From the NCBI RefSeq assembly GCF_016901695.1, contig NZ_JACJKS010000016.1, positions 1 through 54,296 of the forward strand: DNA of 54,296 nucleotides, written 5' to 3'. The notes under the pieces are model-generated. The model was not told where the DNA came from. It was given only the letters and a program-made list of their open reading frames with translations, and did not search any database. The position numbers and the translations under genes are program-made. Each line of letters opens with the position of its first letter. Position 1 is the first letter of the stretch. Shown piece by piece: positions 40,842 to 48,608 of this stretch. This stretch comes from Mordavella massiliensis. GTDB taxonomy: Bacteria > Bacillota > Clostridia > Lachnospirales > Lachnospiraceae.

Positions 40842-42122
40842 CTATTCTTCGCTGATCAGTTCCTCCAGAGCGCCGGACATCTCAGCGTATGCCTCCTGCG
40901 CGTTCAGCTCGCCGAGGGCCATCTTGTTGATCGCGTTGTACATGGCGCTGGACATCTCAGCATAGTAGGACGGAATACCGTTCGGGAACGGGGATGCCAC
41001 AAGTTTTGCCTCTTCCAGCATAGCGCCGGAATTCTTGATCGTTCCCTCGTTGATCAGCTCCTCAAGAACAGAGTTGCGGGTCGGGATCGCGCTGTTTGTG
41101 TCATTGAGCTGCTTCTGCATATCCGCAGATGTATACCACTCGACGAACTGTTTCGCTGCCTCTTTATTCTCAGACATGCTGCTTACGCCGATCGCTTCGG
41201 GAAGCGGCATCGTCTGCTGGGCTTTCCCGTCTTTTCCCGGTGTCAGGATCGGTGTGATCTGGCCGACTACGCTGCACAGTTCCTCGTCCTGGATCCTGGA
41301 CACAAAGGATGTGGGACCAGTCAGGAAGGAGGCCGTTCCGCCGCAGATCCGCATGTAGGCGTCCATTCCGGAGGATGTCTTATCTTCCGGCGCCACCAGT
41401 TCCTCATTGATCAGCGTCTCCATATACTGAAGCGCCTCCATTACAGACTCCTCGTTGAACGTACCGTCTTCATTCCACACGACACCGTTCATGGTATAGG
41501 CAAGCCACATCAGGCATGTGGATGTCTTCTCTTCCGCATTCAGCGCAATGGCAAACGGATGCTCTACCGTACCGCTCTCTTTCAGCGCGCGGCAGGCTTC
41601 CAGCACGTCATCCCATGTCTGGGGCTCCTCCGTAATGCCCGCAGCGGCAAACTGCTCTGTGTTATAGTAAGACAGACGGTAGTCATTGGCGTAAGGCATA
41701 GCAAGCACTTTGTCATCCACTGTAAATGTCTCAATGGTCGGCATGTCTGCCTTGTCCTCGTCTGACACCTCCAGCGGCTCAAGCCAGTCCGCTGCATAGA
41801 ATTCACCTACCCAGGACCAGTCCACTTCCACCACGTCGGCCGCGCACTGATTAGCCGCCGCGGCTGTTGCGATCTTCTCGCGGATATCGTCCCATCCCAC
41901 TTCAGAGCACTCGACCTCAATGCCTGTCTCTTCTGTGAACGCTGCAAGCTGCTCCTCCGTCGGGATTGCCCAGTCGGGCGCCATAAAGGTAATCTTGTTC
42001 CCGCTTTCTTCCGTGCTCTCGCCGCCCTCGGCCGCATCATCACTGCCTGCGCTTCCACAGCCGGCCAGCAGGGAGATGCTGAGTGCGGACACAAGCAGAC
42101 TGCTCAGTAGTCTCTTCTTCAT
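40842..42122 (-). CDS. extracellular sugar-binding lipoprotein of the ABC transporter
   Basis: A 426-residue family 1 solute-binding protein. The signal ends in the lipobox LLAGC (Cys near residue 22), then an acidic linker (DDAAEGGESTEESGN) and the binding domains, with the EETGIEVECSEVGWDDIREKI type opening (core TGIEVECSEVGW). It captures a sugar or polyol outside the cell; the ligand cannot be read from sequence. The ATG follows TGGAGGA, downstream of a clear promoter and a palindrome that may be an operator. Confidence 0.93.
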   Translation of the reverse strand: MKKRLLSSLLVSALSISLLAGCGSAGSDDAAEGGESTEESGNKITFMAPDWAIPTEEQLAAFTEETGIEVECSEVGWDDIREKIATAAAANQCAADVVEVDWSWVGEFYAADWLEPLEVSDEDKADMPTIETFTVDDKVLAMPYANDYRLSYYNTEQFAAAGITEEPQTWDDVLEACRALKESGTVEHPFAIALNAEEKTSTCLMWLAYTMNGVVWNEDGTFNEESVMEALQYMETLINEELVAPEDKTSSGMDAYMRICGGTASFLTGPTSFVSRIQDEELCSVVGQITPILTPGKDGKAQQTMPLPEAIGVSSMSENKEAAKQFVEWYTSADMQKQLNDTNSAIPTRNSVLEELINEGTIKNSGAMLEEAKLVASPFPNGIPSYYAEMSSAMYNAINKMALGELNAQEAYAEMSGALEELISEE

Positions 42123-42158
42123 AATCTCATCCTCCAGTCAGGTTTTACTTCATCCTAG

Positions 42159-42187
42159 ATTATAGACGCATAAAACGAGACCGGCAA
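42159..42187 (-). promoter_or_regulatory. promoter of the sugar ABC transporter operon
   Basis: Minus strand TTGCCG (42182-42187), 17 bases, TATAAT (42159-42164). A TATAGACG half-site on the plus strand (42161-42168) overlaps the -10. Confidence 0.7.
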
Positions 42188-42215
42188 ATTCATAATTCAC
42201 ATATATAAGTCCATT

Positions 42216-42232
42216 TATAGACGGTGTCTATA
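42216..42232. promoter_or_regulatory. palindrome TATAGAC-GGT-GTCTATA upstream of the ABC promoter
   Basis: A perfect 7-base dyad with a 3-base centre, about 29 bases upstream of the -35. A matching half-site (TATAGAC at 42161-42167) lies at the -10. The layout suggests a regulator site; no dedicated regulator gene is adjacent apart from the XRE protein at 43684-44505. Confidence 0.5.
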
Positions 42233-42234
42233 GG

Positions 42235-43275
42235 TCAGATCCGCACAGCGTATTTGACCACATGCTCCTTCCTGTTCTCAAAAATATCATAGGCCTTCAA
42301 TATCTCATCCAATCCGCACCGGTGCGTGATCAGGAACTCTGCGTCAAGCTTTCCGGACGCAATGAGATCCATGATCTCCCCGCAGGAACAGCCGTCCACA
42401 CCGCCTGTTTTAAAGACCAGGTTTTTTCCGTACATATCCGGCAGGGGAAGCATCTGCGGCTCCTCGTACATGGCCACGATCACCACTACTGCATTGGGCC
42501 TTGCGATCTGCCAGGCAGTCCGGAAGGTGTCCGCTCCTCCGGCCACCTCAAAGACCACGTCCGCGCCCCTCCCTTCTGTCAGGCTTTGAACCGCTCCCAG
42601 GACATCCTCCCTTCCGGGAACAAGGGTCACATCTGCAAGGCCCTGCTCTTTTGCAAGCTGCAGCCGGAACGGGTCTGTATCAATGGCAAGGATCCTCGCA
42701 GGATGGAACAGACGCGCGCACAGCATCGTGCACAGGCCTGTCGGCCCCGCGCCGATCACAGCCACTGTATCGGAGGGCCCGATCTTGCCAAGCCCCGCAG
42801 CCCAGTAGCCGGTAGACAAAAGATCGCCTGTAAAAAGCGCCTGCTCGTCTGTCACGTGATCCGGGATCACAGTCAGCGCGTTGTCCGCATAGGGAATCCT
42901 CGCATACTCCGCCTGTCCCCCGTCGATCCGGCATCCCAGCGCCCAGCCGCCCTGCGGGTCTGTACAGTTATTGACGAATCCCCTCCTGCAGAAAAAGCAT
43001 TCCCCGCAGAAAGTCTCCACATTCACGGCAACCCGGTCGCCCGGCTTTACCTTTTTCACAGCGCTTCCGACTTCTGCGACCCTGCCCACAAACTCGTGGC
43101 CCAGGATCACGCCGGGCACAGCCCTTGGCACGGCGCCGTGCTTGATGTGGATATCGCTGGAGCAGATCGTCGTCAGCGTCACCTGGATGACCGCGTCGCC
43201 TGGATCCTGAAGCACCGGTACCGGGCGCTCCTCCATGGCGATCTGCCCATTCCCTTTATATACGATCGCTTTCAT
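42235..43275 (-). CDS. zinc-dependent alcohol dehydrogenase (MDR family)
   Basis: A 346-residue NAD(P)-dependent dehydrogenase. Catalytic zinc ligands are C38 and the H60-E61 pair in GHEFVG; structural-zinc cysteines are in CGECFFCRRGFVNNC; the nucleotide site is VIGAGPTGLCTMLC near residue 173. It is like isopropanol/threonine/sorbitol-type dehydrogenases. Its place just upstream of a sugar/polyol ABC operon suggests oxidation of a transported polyol, which is inference. The ATG follows AAAAGGAGG. Confidence 0.92.
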   Translation of the reverse strand: MKAIVYKGNGQIAMEERPVPVLQDPGDAVIQVTLTTICSSDIHIKHGAVPRAVPGVILGHEFVGRVAEVGSAVKKVKPGDRVAVNVETFCGECFFCRRGFVNNCTDPQGGWALGCRIDGGQAEYARIPYADNALTVIPDHVTDEQALFTGDLLSTGYWAAGLGKIGPSDTVAVIGAGPTGLCTMLCARLFHPARILAIDTDPFRLQLAKEQGLADVTLVPGREDVLGAVQSLTEGRGADVVFEVAGGADTFRTAWQIARPNAVVVIVAMYEEPQMLPLPDMYGKNLVFKTGGVDGCSCGEIMDLIASGKLDAEFLITHRCGLDEILKAYDIFENRKEHVVKYAVRI

Positions 43276-43306
43276 TTTTACTCTCCCTCCTTTTGCAGAT
43301 CCCTTA

Positions 43307-43675
43307 TCACAGGCAGTCCGGTGTGCGCACCTCGATCAGATGCCCGTCCGGATCATAGAAACGCAGCATCTTCCGGCCCGGACCGCAGGGCGCAAGATGG
43401 TTCACGCAGCAGAGGGCCGGATATGTCTTTTCCAGTTTTTCCGCAAATGCCTCTATGTTCTTCTCCTCAAAATAAAGTTCACAGGCGTTGCTCCCTGTAA
43501 GAACATCTTTTCCCAGGGCCTGCTTCCAGATCTCTTCATCCTGGAGCACAAGGCCCTCTGTCAGGATCACGTTGCCGTCGCTTTCAAGTACTGCGTCAAG
43601 TCCGAAAAGTTCATGATAGAATTGTTTTGCTTTCTCAATATCCTTTACAACGATCAGAACATTTTTCAGTTTCAT
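43307..43675 (-). CDS. VOC-family (glyoxalase/bleomycin resistance fold) protein
   Basis: A 122-residue protein beginning MKLKNVLIVVKDIEKAKQFY, the usual first beta-alpha unit of vicinal oxygen chelate proteins, and ending with MLRFYDPDGHLIEV, where the Glu is a typical metal ligand. It may be a glyoxalase, a dioxygenase or a binding protein; the sequence does not tell. I use the ATG at 43673-43675 with GGAGG 11 bases upstream, as the GTG at 43687 is too near that site. It follows the XRE regulator by 8 bases. Confidence 0.83.
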   Translation of the reverse strand: MKLKNVLIVVKDIEKAKQFYHELFGLDAVLESDGNVILTEGLVLQDEEIWKQALGKDVLTGSNACELYFEEKNIEAFAEKLEKTYPALCCVNHLAPCGPGRKMLRFYDPDGHLIEVRTPDCL

Positions 43676-43683
43676 TGTCCCTG

Positions 43684-44505
43684 TCACCTCCCGTGTGCTT
43701 GGCCGGACAGATAAACTGCCGTCACACTCATATACTCTTCTCCCTGATACCTGTATTCAATGGTGAGGACGCATGTCCCACAGATATCCTCACCGCCCCT
43801 GTCCCGGATAAACCTGCCGGAATCAAGGGCCACCTTCACATCGCTGCCCTCCTGTTCAAAGGCCAGATCGTCCGCGATCCATACAGGATCGTCGCTTGTC
43901 CCGTCCCGGAACTCTCCCTGCACGCTCCGGACCAACTCCGGCCGGATATCCTGATAATCATAGTCCTGAAAATGTAAGACCACCGCGGGATCAGCTTGCA
44001 GGGATACCATGGGAATATCCCCCTCAATCTTTCCAAGGACTGCTTTCTTATAGGCTTCCGGTTTGGCCTTTTCAGACTCCGCAGTATACGTGATCGCCCG
44101 CGAAGGCGACGATTCCCGCAGGTTCACGGTCATCCTCACCTGTGTATCGCTGTTGATACGTGCGCCGTCTTCCGTCGCCTGAAATGCATTGTGCAGGATC
44201 ATTACAAAAGTCAGTACCGCGACCAAAAGGATCCCGAGCAGCGCCAGCAAAAGCCTCTTCAAAACCGGGACCTTCTTTACAGAATCATCCACTCTTTTAA
44301 GGTATACCTCATCTTCTTTTAACAGGATATCAAAAGAAATCCCGAATGTCTCACTGATCTGCCGCAGGGATGTCATATCCGGGTAATTCCGGTCATTTTC
44401 CCAGTTTGAGACCGTCTGTCTAGTCACATGAAACTGATCGGCAAATTGTTCCTGGCTAAGGCCGCGCTCTTTTCTGATCTGCTGGATCTTGCTTCCCAAA
44501 GACAT
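43684..44505 (-). CDS. membrane-anchored XRE-family regulator
   Basis: A 273-residue protein: an XRE helix-turn-helix at about 4-58 (KIQQIRKERGLSQEQFADQF, TRQTVSNWENDRNYPD), a linker, one membrane segment at about 85-107, and an outer domain of about 165 residues with no family I recognise. Such proteins can pass an outside signal to a DNA-binding domain at the membrane. The ATG at 44503-44505 follows GGAGGTGG. It lies between a small membrane protein gene and the VOC gene, all on one strand, so they may be a unit. Confidence 0.8.
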   Translation of the reverse strand: MSLGSKIQQIRKERGLSQEQFADQFHVTRQTVSNWENDRNYPDMTSLRQISETFGISFDILLKEDEVYLKRVDDSVKKVPVLKRLLLALLGILLVAVLTFVMILHNAFQATEDGARINSDTQVRMTVNLRESSPSRAITYTAESEKAKPEAYKKAVLGKIEGDIPMVSLQADPAVVLHFQDYDYQDIRPELVRSVQGEFRDGTSDDPVWIADDLAFEQEGSDVKVALDSGRFIRDRGGEDICGTCVLTIEYRYQGEEYMSVTAVYLSGQAHGR

Positions 44506-44564
44506 CCTACCACCTCCGCCTTCACAATAGCTGATCTGCCGGGAAAAGAACAGCAAGAATTCTT

Positions 44565-44891
44565 TTACATCCGGTGCAGCACCTTAAAAATGATCGTTCC
44601 GATCAACATGCCAACTGCCGCTACAACAAAGTACCAGACTGCATGTACGAACGCCGTCCCATTATAGTGAAGAAATACGGAGGGCAAAAAAACCACTGCC
44701 GCTGCCGCCGGATACAAATATTTTATTCTGTTTTTGGAAATGCTGCCAAGCAAAATGGACAGGATCAGGGTCGCAAACAGAATGAAAGCGACCATTCCCA
44801 TACCATCGGTTGGTCCCGCCAACAGCGGCGAAATGTAAAACATAAAAAGCTGCATACAAAAGATTATAATTTCTGCGATATATCTTTTCAT
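44565..44891 (-). CDS. small four-segment membrane protein, unknown function
   Basis: A 108-residue, very hydrophobic protein with four likely membrane segments (about 5-24, 32-50, 57-75, 82-103) and a short basic loop ISKNRIKYLYP. I recognise no family. The ATG at 44889-44891 follows GGGGGAG. It is 59 bases upstream of the XRE regulator and 40 bases downstream of the Fic gene. It could be the regulator's partner or target. Confidence 0.65.
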   Translation of the reverse strand: MKRYIAEIIIFCMQLFMFYISPLLAGPTDGMGMVAFILFATLILSILLGSISKNRIKYLYPAAAAVVFLPSVFLHYNGTAFVHAVWYFVVAAVGMLIGTIIFKVLHRM

Positions 44892-44931
44892 AGGTACTCC
44901 CCCTGACGGCAACTTCCCAAGCCACGCAATT

Positions 44932-46047
44932 CTATATCTTCTTAAATCTGTATTTCCCCTTGCCGTATCCGGACACCGGTTCTATTACTCCTGCCTGCAA
45001 CAGTTTAGAAAGCAGTTTGGAAACACTGGAATTCTGAAGTCCAAGGATCCGGACAACCGCACTTCTCCCAAAAACACCATCATAACCAAATTGGTCAAAC
45101 ATCTGAGAAATGTGTTCTTTTGTCTTGCTGGAAAATGCTTTCCCCTGATCCGATAATCTATGTTCAATGTCTACTTTTGAGGTTTTAAAGTCTACTTTTT
45201 CCTCTCCAATGTCTACTTTTTTGGGCGTCCAATATCCACTTATATGCAGATACCGGTTATGCAGCTCGTTATTTTCACCTAAAATGAGATTTCTTAAAAA
45301 TAGCTCCAGATATTCCGTTGTTTCATGTATATCTTTCTGCAAATTCGTATAATTGGCGCGAACTAAGGCATTTCTGAAATACCACGCATGCTTTGCAAAA
45401 ATGTCATTCGTAACAGAAAAACCCAGCGTTTTCAGATACTTAATGAAAAATACTGCCGTTGTCCTCGTATTGCCTTCTCCGAAAATATGGATCTGCCATA
45501 ACCGGGAAACAAATACCGCAAGATGATGAATGATCTCATCCATCGAAAGTCCTTTGTAACTAAAAGCCCTCTCCTGCGAAAAATCATAGTCCAAAGTTGC
45601 CCTTAACTCAGAAGCGCTTCCGTATAAAACAGTCTCCCCGTCCAGGACCCATTCTTTCTTTGTGATATTGTAATCCCGGATCTTTCCTGCATATGTATAG
45701 ATTCCATGAAACAGCCGGCGGTGGATCGCAATATATTCGTTGGGCGAAAAAGAAAATGCTTCTTCTGACAGGATCTCTGCGATCCGCGAGGAAACTTTAT
45801 CCGCTTCTTCTGTACGCGCTTCATCGGAAGCCACATGGTTATTCGCATAATAACTGTCGATCAGGCTTTTCGCCTCATCGAACGTAATATCCCCTTCAAT
45901 ATTTTTAACTGCCGTGTCAAGCAGATAATCTGAAGGGCTCAGGCCGTCCACCGCCTGCAGACCGATCGCCGTACTCCAGATATAGCCCCGGCTGGCCTTA
46001 TCCGGTTCAGACGCTCTTAAATATTCCTTAAATGGATCTCGTTCCAT
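44932..46047 (-). CDS. Fic-family protein with C-terminal winged helix
   Basis: A 371-residue protein. The Fic core (about 90-240) carries H187-I-F-G-E-G-N-T-R195, matching the HxFx(D/E)GNGR AMP-transferase motif except for Thr in place of the second Gly. The N-terminal part (about 20-65) has VKNIEGDIT, similar to but not matching the (S/T)xxxE(G/N) inhibitory motif. The C-terminus (about 295-371) is a winged-helix-like region (SAVVRILGLQNSSVSKLLSKLL), suggesting DNA binding. Fic proteins usually transfer AMP to protein hydroxyls; targets unknown. The ATG follows GGAGGTG. It begins the A+T-rich block. Confidence 0.88.
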   Translation of the reverse strand: MERDPFKEYLRASEPDKASRGYIWSTAIGLQAVDGLSPSDYLLDTAVKNIEGDITFDEAKSLIDSYYANNHVASDEARTEEADKVSSRIAEILSEEAFSFSPNEYIAIHRRLFHGIYTYAGKIRDYNITKKEWVLDGETVLYGSASELRATLDYDFSQERAFSYKGLSMDEIIHHLAVFVSRLWQIHIFGEGNTRTTAVFFIKYLKTLGFSVTNDIFAKHAWYFRNALVRANYTNLQKDIHETTEYLELFLRNLILGENNELHNRYLHISGYWTPKKVDIGEEKVDFKTSKVDIEHRLSDQGKAFSSKTKEHISQMFDQFGYDGVFGRSAVVRILGLQNSSVSKLLSKLLQAGVIEPVSGYGKGKYRFKKI

Positions 46048-46095
46048 GTGGACACCTCCATAAAATTATCAGCACTATAAGTCTGTTTTGCGTTT

Positions 46096-46749
46096 TTAAT
46101 GTATCTTATTTTTTATACGCAAACTTGCTTCTATATGCATAATCCAATGTCTTGAAAATGGCATTTGTATCAGCCCGCGAATATCTTTACCACACCAGTA
46201 ATTGATCAGCCAGCTTGCATTTTCATCATCACTTACAACATTTAGTGATTTTAACTGTTCTTTTCTTTCTTCTGATATTTTCTTTTTCATCTCATCGTAA
46301 GCCAGACCACTAATGATCTTCTCGGTACTGTTCTTCACCTCGAAAATATAGGAATAAAGTTCTTCCAGATTGAGTTGTTCTGAAAACTCCGCAATCTGCT
46401 CTTTTACCAATTCATTTCCTGTTGTAATGATAGGCGAATTAATACGTTCTTGATAATTGCCCGCAAAAAAGATCTGCCTGCTTTCATTTATCAATGTATG
46501 GGCAACGATATCCTCAATGCGGAAAATATGCCAGATAGAATATGCAATGGTTTTACTGTGATAACCGCTTGCATTTATAAATGGAATCGCATTAAAATCT
46601 TCTCTGGTCAACTCTTCATGAAGAGATATTAAGGTCTCCATTAACTGATTTCGCAAATGAAATAATGTGGCAATGCCTTCTTCATAAGTATCTTTTTTCT
46701 TAATTTGCGCCTGCATTGTTTTGTTTAGTTCTGACCACATCTTATTCAT
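46096..46749 (-). CDS. DinB-like four-helix bundle protein
   Basis: A 217-residue protein whose central helices hold the histidines expected of the DinB/DfsB superfamily (ASGYHSKTIAYSIWHIFRIED, cut to SKTIAYSIWHIFRIED, then a late RHWIMHIEASL). Members are metal-dependent thiol transferases or damage-linked proteins of mostly unknown activity. The protein is longer than usual (about 150-170) because of a central helical insertion. The ATG at 46747-46749 follows AGGAG; a second ATG lies three codons inside. It follows the CatA-like gene by 29 bases. Confidence 0.7.
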   Translation of the reverse strand: MNKMWSELNKTMQAQIKKKDTYEEGIATLFHLRNQLMETLISLHEELTREDFNAIPFINASGYHSKTIAYSIWHIFRIEDIVAHTLINESRQIFFAGNYQERINSPIITTGNELVKEQIAEFSEQLNLEELYSYIFEVKNSTEKIISGLAYDEMKKKISEERKEQLKSLNVVSDDENASWLINYWCGKDIRGLIQMPFSRHWIMHIEASLRIKNKIH

Positions 46750-46778
46750 AATCTATGATACTCCTATTCATCCTTCCG

Positions 46779-47402
46779 CTATTTCAGCCTATTGATCTCG
46801 TCCTGCAGTCTTTCCAAAAATCTACCCGCATGTGCCCCGTCCATCTGCGTGTGATGAAACTGGAACGAGATTGGCAAGTAATATCGGAACCATTTCTTTT
46901 TGTATCTGCCCCAAATAATGAACGGATTATTGAAAATACCGCTGTTCATACCAACAGCTCCATCAAGTTCTGTATCTATGATAGCGGACGTGCCGATGAC
47001 CATACTGTTTTCGGATAAGTCCCTGCCCTGACAGCTTGCGGCGACCTGCGCTGTGTACTTCAGATACTCCTCGTTGAACTGATCTAACTCGGCTTTATAG
47101 GAAAGGTCGCAGGAGCTGACTTCGCCCTCTTTGTTTTTCACGATGGTATTGACTGCTATGGTGTCATACTGTATGAGCTTATCGCCCACCGGAAGGATAT
47201 AAAACTCCTTTACCTTTACGGCGGCTCTGCCGATACAGTAATCCAGCAGCATATTAAACTTCAGACTTCTTTTCCTGCTGACTCTAATCAAGTTGGTCAC
47301 ATCAAAGGTCCTGAAAAAAGTTACCATTGGATTGGGTGCTTTCATCCAAAGTTCATAGGCCGCAGCCCGCGTCGTGTCTTTGGGGGCAATTTCTTTTGGC
47401 AT
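46779..47402 (-). CDS. CatA-like O-acetyltransferase
   Basis: A 207-residue protein of the chloramphenicol acetyltransferase family. The catalytic motif HxxxDG is H184-TQM-D188-G189 within FQFHHTQMDGAHAG, and the N-terminal VTFFRTFDVTNLI is typical. Classic CatA enzymes are 215-220 residues with a longer MDFPWWDR-like loop, not seen here, so I would not call it a proven chloramphenicol-resistance gene; the substrate may be another small hydroxyl compound. The ATG follows CGGAGG. It is preceded by the GyrI-like gene 12 bases away. Confidence 0.85.
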   Translation of the reverse strand: MPKEIAPKDTTRAAAYELWMKAPNPMVTFFRTFDVTNLIRVSRKRSLKFNMLLDYCIGRAAVKVKEFYILPVGDKLIQYDTIAVNTIVKNKEGEVSSCDLSYKAELDQFNEEYLKYTAQVAASCQGRDLSENSMVIGTSAIIDTELDGAVGMNSGIFNNPFIIWGRYKKKWFRYYLPISFQFHHTQMDGAHAGRFLERLQDEINRLK

Positions 47403-47414
47403 ATTAACCTCCGA

Positions 47415-48050
47415 TCATTCTGCTTTCCGGATTGGATGTCGCACGACTGTTTTCAGCCGGCTCACATCGCATTTTCTCGGATCGCTCAGATAAATTTCGT
47501 GATGGTATCTTGTATCCGTAATATCCAGCTCATATCCGTTTGCTTTCATATAGTTGTGTATGAGATCAACGGTGGCAGGCTCATCATCGTAAGAACCGAT
47601 GTGCATACACTGAACGCATAATCCTTCGTCATAGGGGAAGAACTCGACTTTTGAAAAATCTTGCTTCTTCTTTTTCGTTGCTTCCTGAACTGCCCACTCA
47701 AAATCTTTCTTCGTTACAAAGTCCGGCAGCCGGATCATAGAGATAAAGTGCATATCTTCTTTTCTTGCATAATCAAGTCCCTGTGTGTTTTCCTGCCACC
47801 AGAGCCCTTCAAGGGGCGGCACCACATACTCAAAGAAACCCTCGATCTTATGCGTCCCCTTGTAGCTCATCTTTATAGTAAAGGCAATGCCATATAACAA
47901 GCCGATGGAGTTTTTGTATTCTCCGTCTTCCTCATTGGGATTGCCTTTCCCCCGGACTGCTATGTAGTTCATTTGAGGAATCTCTATAATTCCGGGCTTG
48001 TTCTTCGGCATATAAAATTCTTTGTATTCTTTCTTGTAGTCAAAAGCCAT
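47415..48050 (-). CDS. GyrI-like small-molecule-binding domain protein
   Basis: A 211-residue protein with MNYIAVRGKGNPNEEDGEYK near residue 27, then LEGLWWQENTQGLD and a C-terminal HEIYLSDPRKCDVSRLKTVVR, a pattern known in stand-alone GyrI-like proteins of Firmicutes. The fold is the SHS2/GyrI ligand-binding barrel; related domains bind cationic drugs, and a few hydrolyse cyclic compounds. No DNA-binding part is present. It overlaps the upstream GNAT gene by 11 bases and uses an AGGAAG site inside it. Confidence 0.85.
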   Translation of the reverse strand: MAFDYKKEYKEFYMPKNKPGIIEIPQMNYIAVRGKGNPNEEDGEYKNSIGLLYGIAFTIKMSYKGTHKIEGFFEYVVPPLEGLWWQENTQGLDYARKEDMHFISMIRLPDFVTKKDFEWAVQEATKKKKQDFSKVEFFPYDEGLCVQCMHIGSYDDEPATVDLIHNYMKANGYELDITDTRYHHEIYLSDPRKCDVSRLKTVVRHPIRKAE

Positions 48051-48549
48051 TTTCTTCCTCCATTTTGCAAATAGAATTTAGGTCAACGATCATAATGTAT
48101 TCTTCATCCGTCTCGCAAACTGTCGTAAATCCCGCTTTTCGATATAGCTTCACTGCATAATTATCCTTTTGAACAGATAAAGAAAGCTTTGCATAACCAG
48201 CAGCTTTTTCCGTTGACAGCATTTGTGTGAGTAATGAAGTTCCGATTCCCATACTCCTGTACGCTTTAAGAACGGACATTGCAAGGGAAGGCGTATTCTC
48301 ATCAATATGTCCGTAGTCGTTCATAATTCTTGCCCATATTGCTCCTACAATATTTCCGTCAATTTCTGCAATCAAAGCCTTATCGTGTTTGCTGTTTCCA
48401 AAATCTGCAATATATATTTGCAATTCGGGACAAGTTATTACAGATTTAGGCGGCGCAGCCGTACCAGCCGGAATATAAATTGCTTCGTACAAAAAGTCAC
48501 TGAGCAGACTATATTCTTCTTTTCGCATTTCTCTTATAGAGTAACTCAT
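48040..48549 (-). CDS. GNAT acetyltransferase
   Basis: A 169-residue acetyltransferase. The acetyl-CoA loop lies in LAMSVLKAYRSMGIGTSLLTQML (core RSMGIGTSLL), and LSVQKDNYAVKLYRKAGF is motif B. The N-terminal half has an IPAGTAAPPKSVI segment seen in GNATs of Clostridium and Enterococcus. Substrate unknown. The ATG at 48547-48549 has only a weak AAGTAAG site, which suggests low expression or a leaderless-like start. It lies 59 bases beyond the QueG-like gene, in the spacer holding one copy of the short repeat. Confidence 0.85.
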   Translation of the reverse strand: MSYSIREMRKEEYSLLSDFLYEAIYIPAGTAAPPKSVITCPELQIYIADFGNSKHDKALIAEIDGNIVGAIWARIMNDYGHIDENTPSLAMSVLKAYRSMGIGTSLLTQMLSTEKAAGYAKLSLSVQKDNYAVKLYRKAGFTTVCETDEEYIMIVDLNSICKMEEENGF

Positions 48550-48582
48550 ATCTTACTTGTTTCTTATCATTCTTAAATTTAT

Positions 48583-48605
48583 TGCTCCCACACAAACTGG
48601 GATTT
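48583..48605. repeat. short repeat, copy 1, just after the QueG-like gene
   Basis: Contains the 14-base core ACAAACTGGGATTT (48592-48605), identical to copy 3, preceded by TGCT as in the other copies but with three extra bases. The core ends three bases from the QueG-like stop codon. Confidence 0.75.
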
Positions 48606-48608
48606 ACC

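Noticed and set aside
46779-47402. Reading the CatA-like gene as a proven chloramphenicol-resistance gene
   Set aside because: The catalytic His is there, but the protein is short and lacks other hallmarks of classic CatA; only the family is supported.
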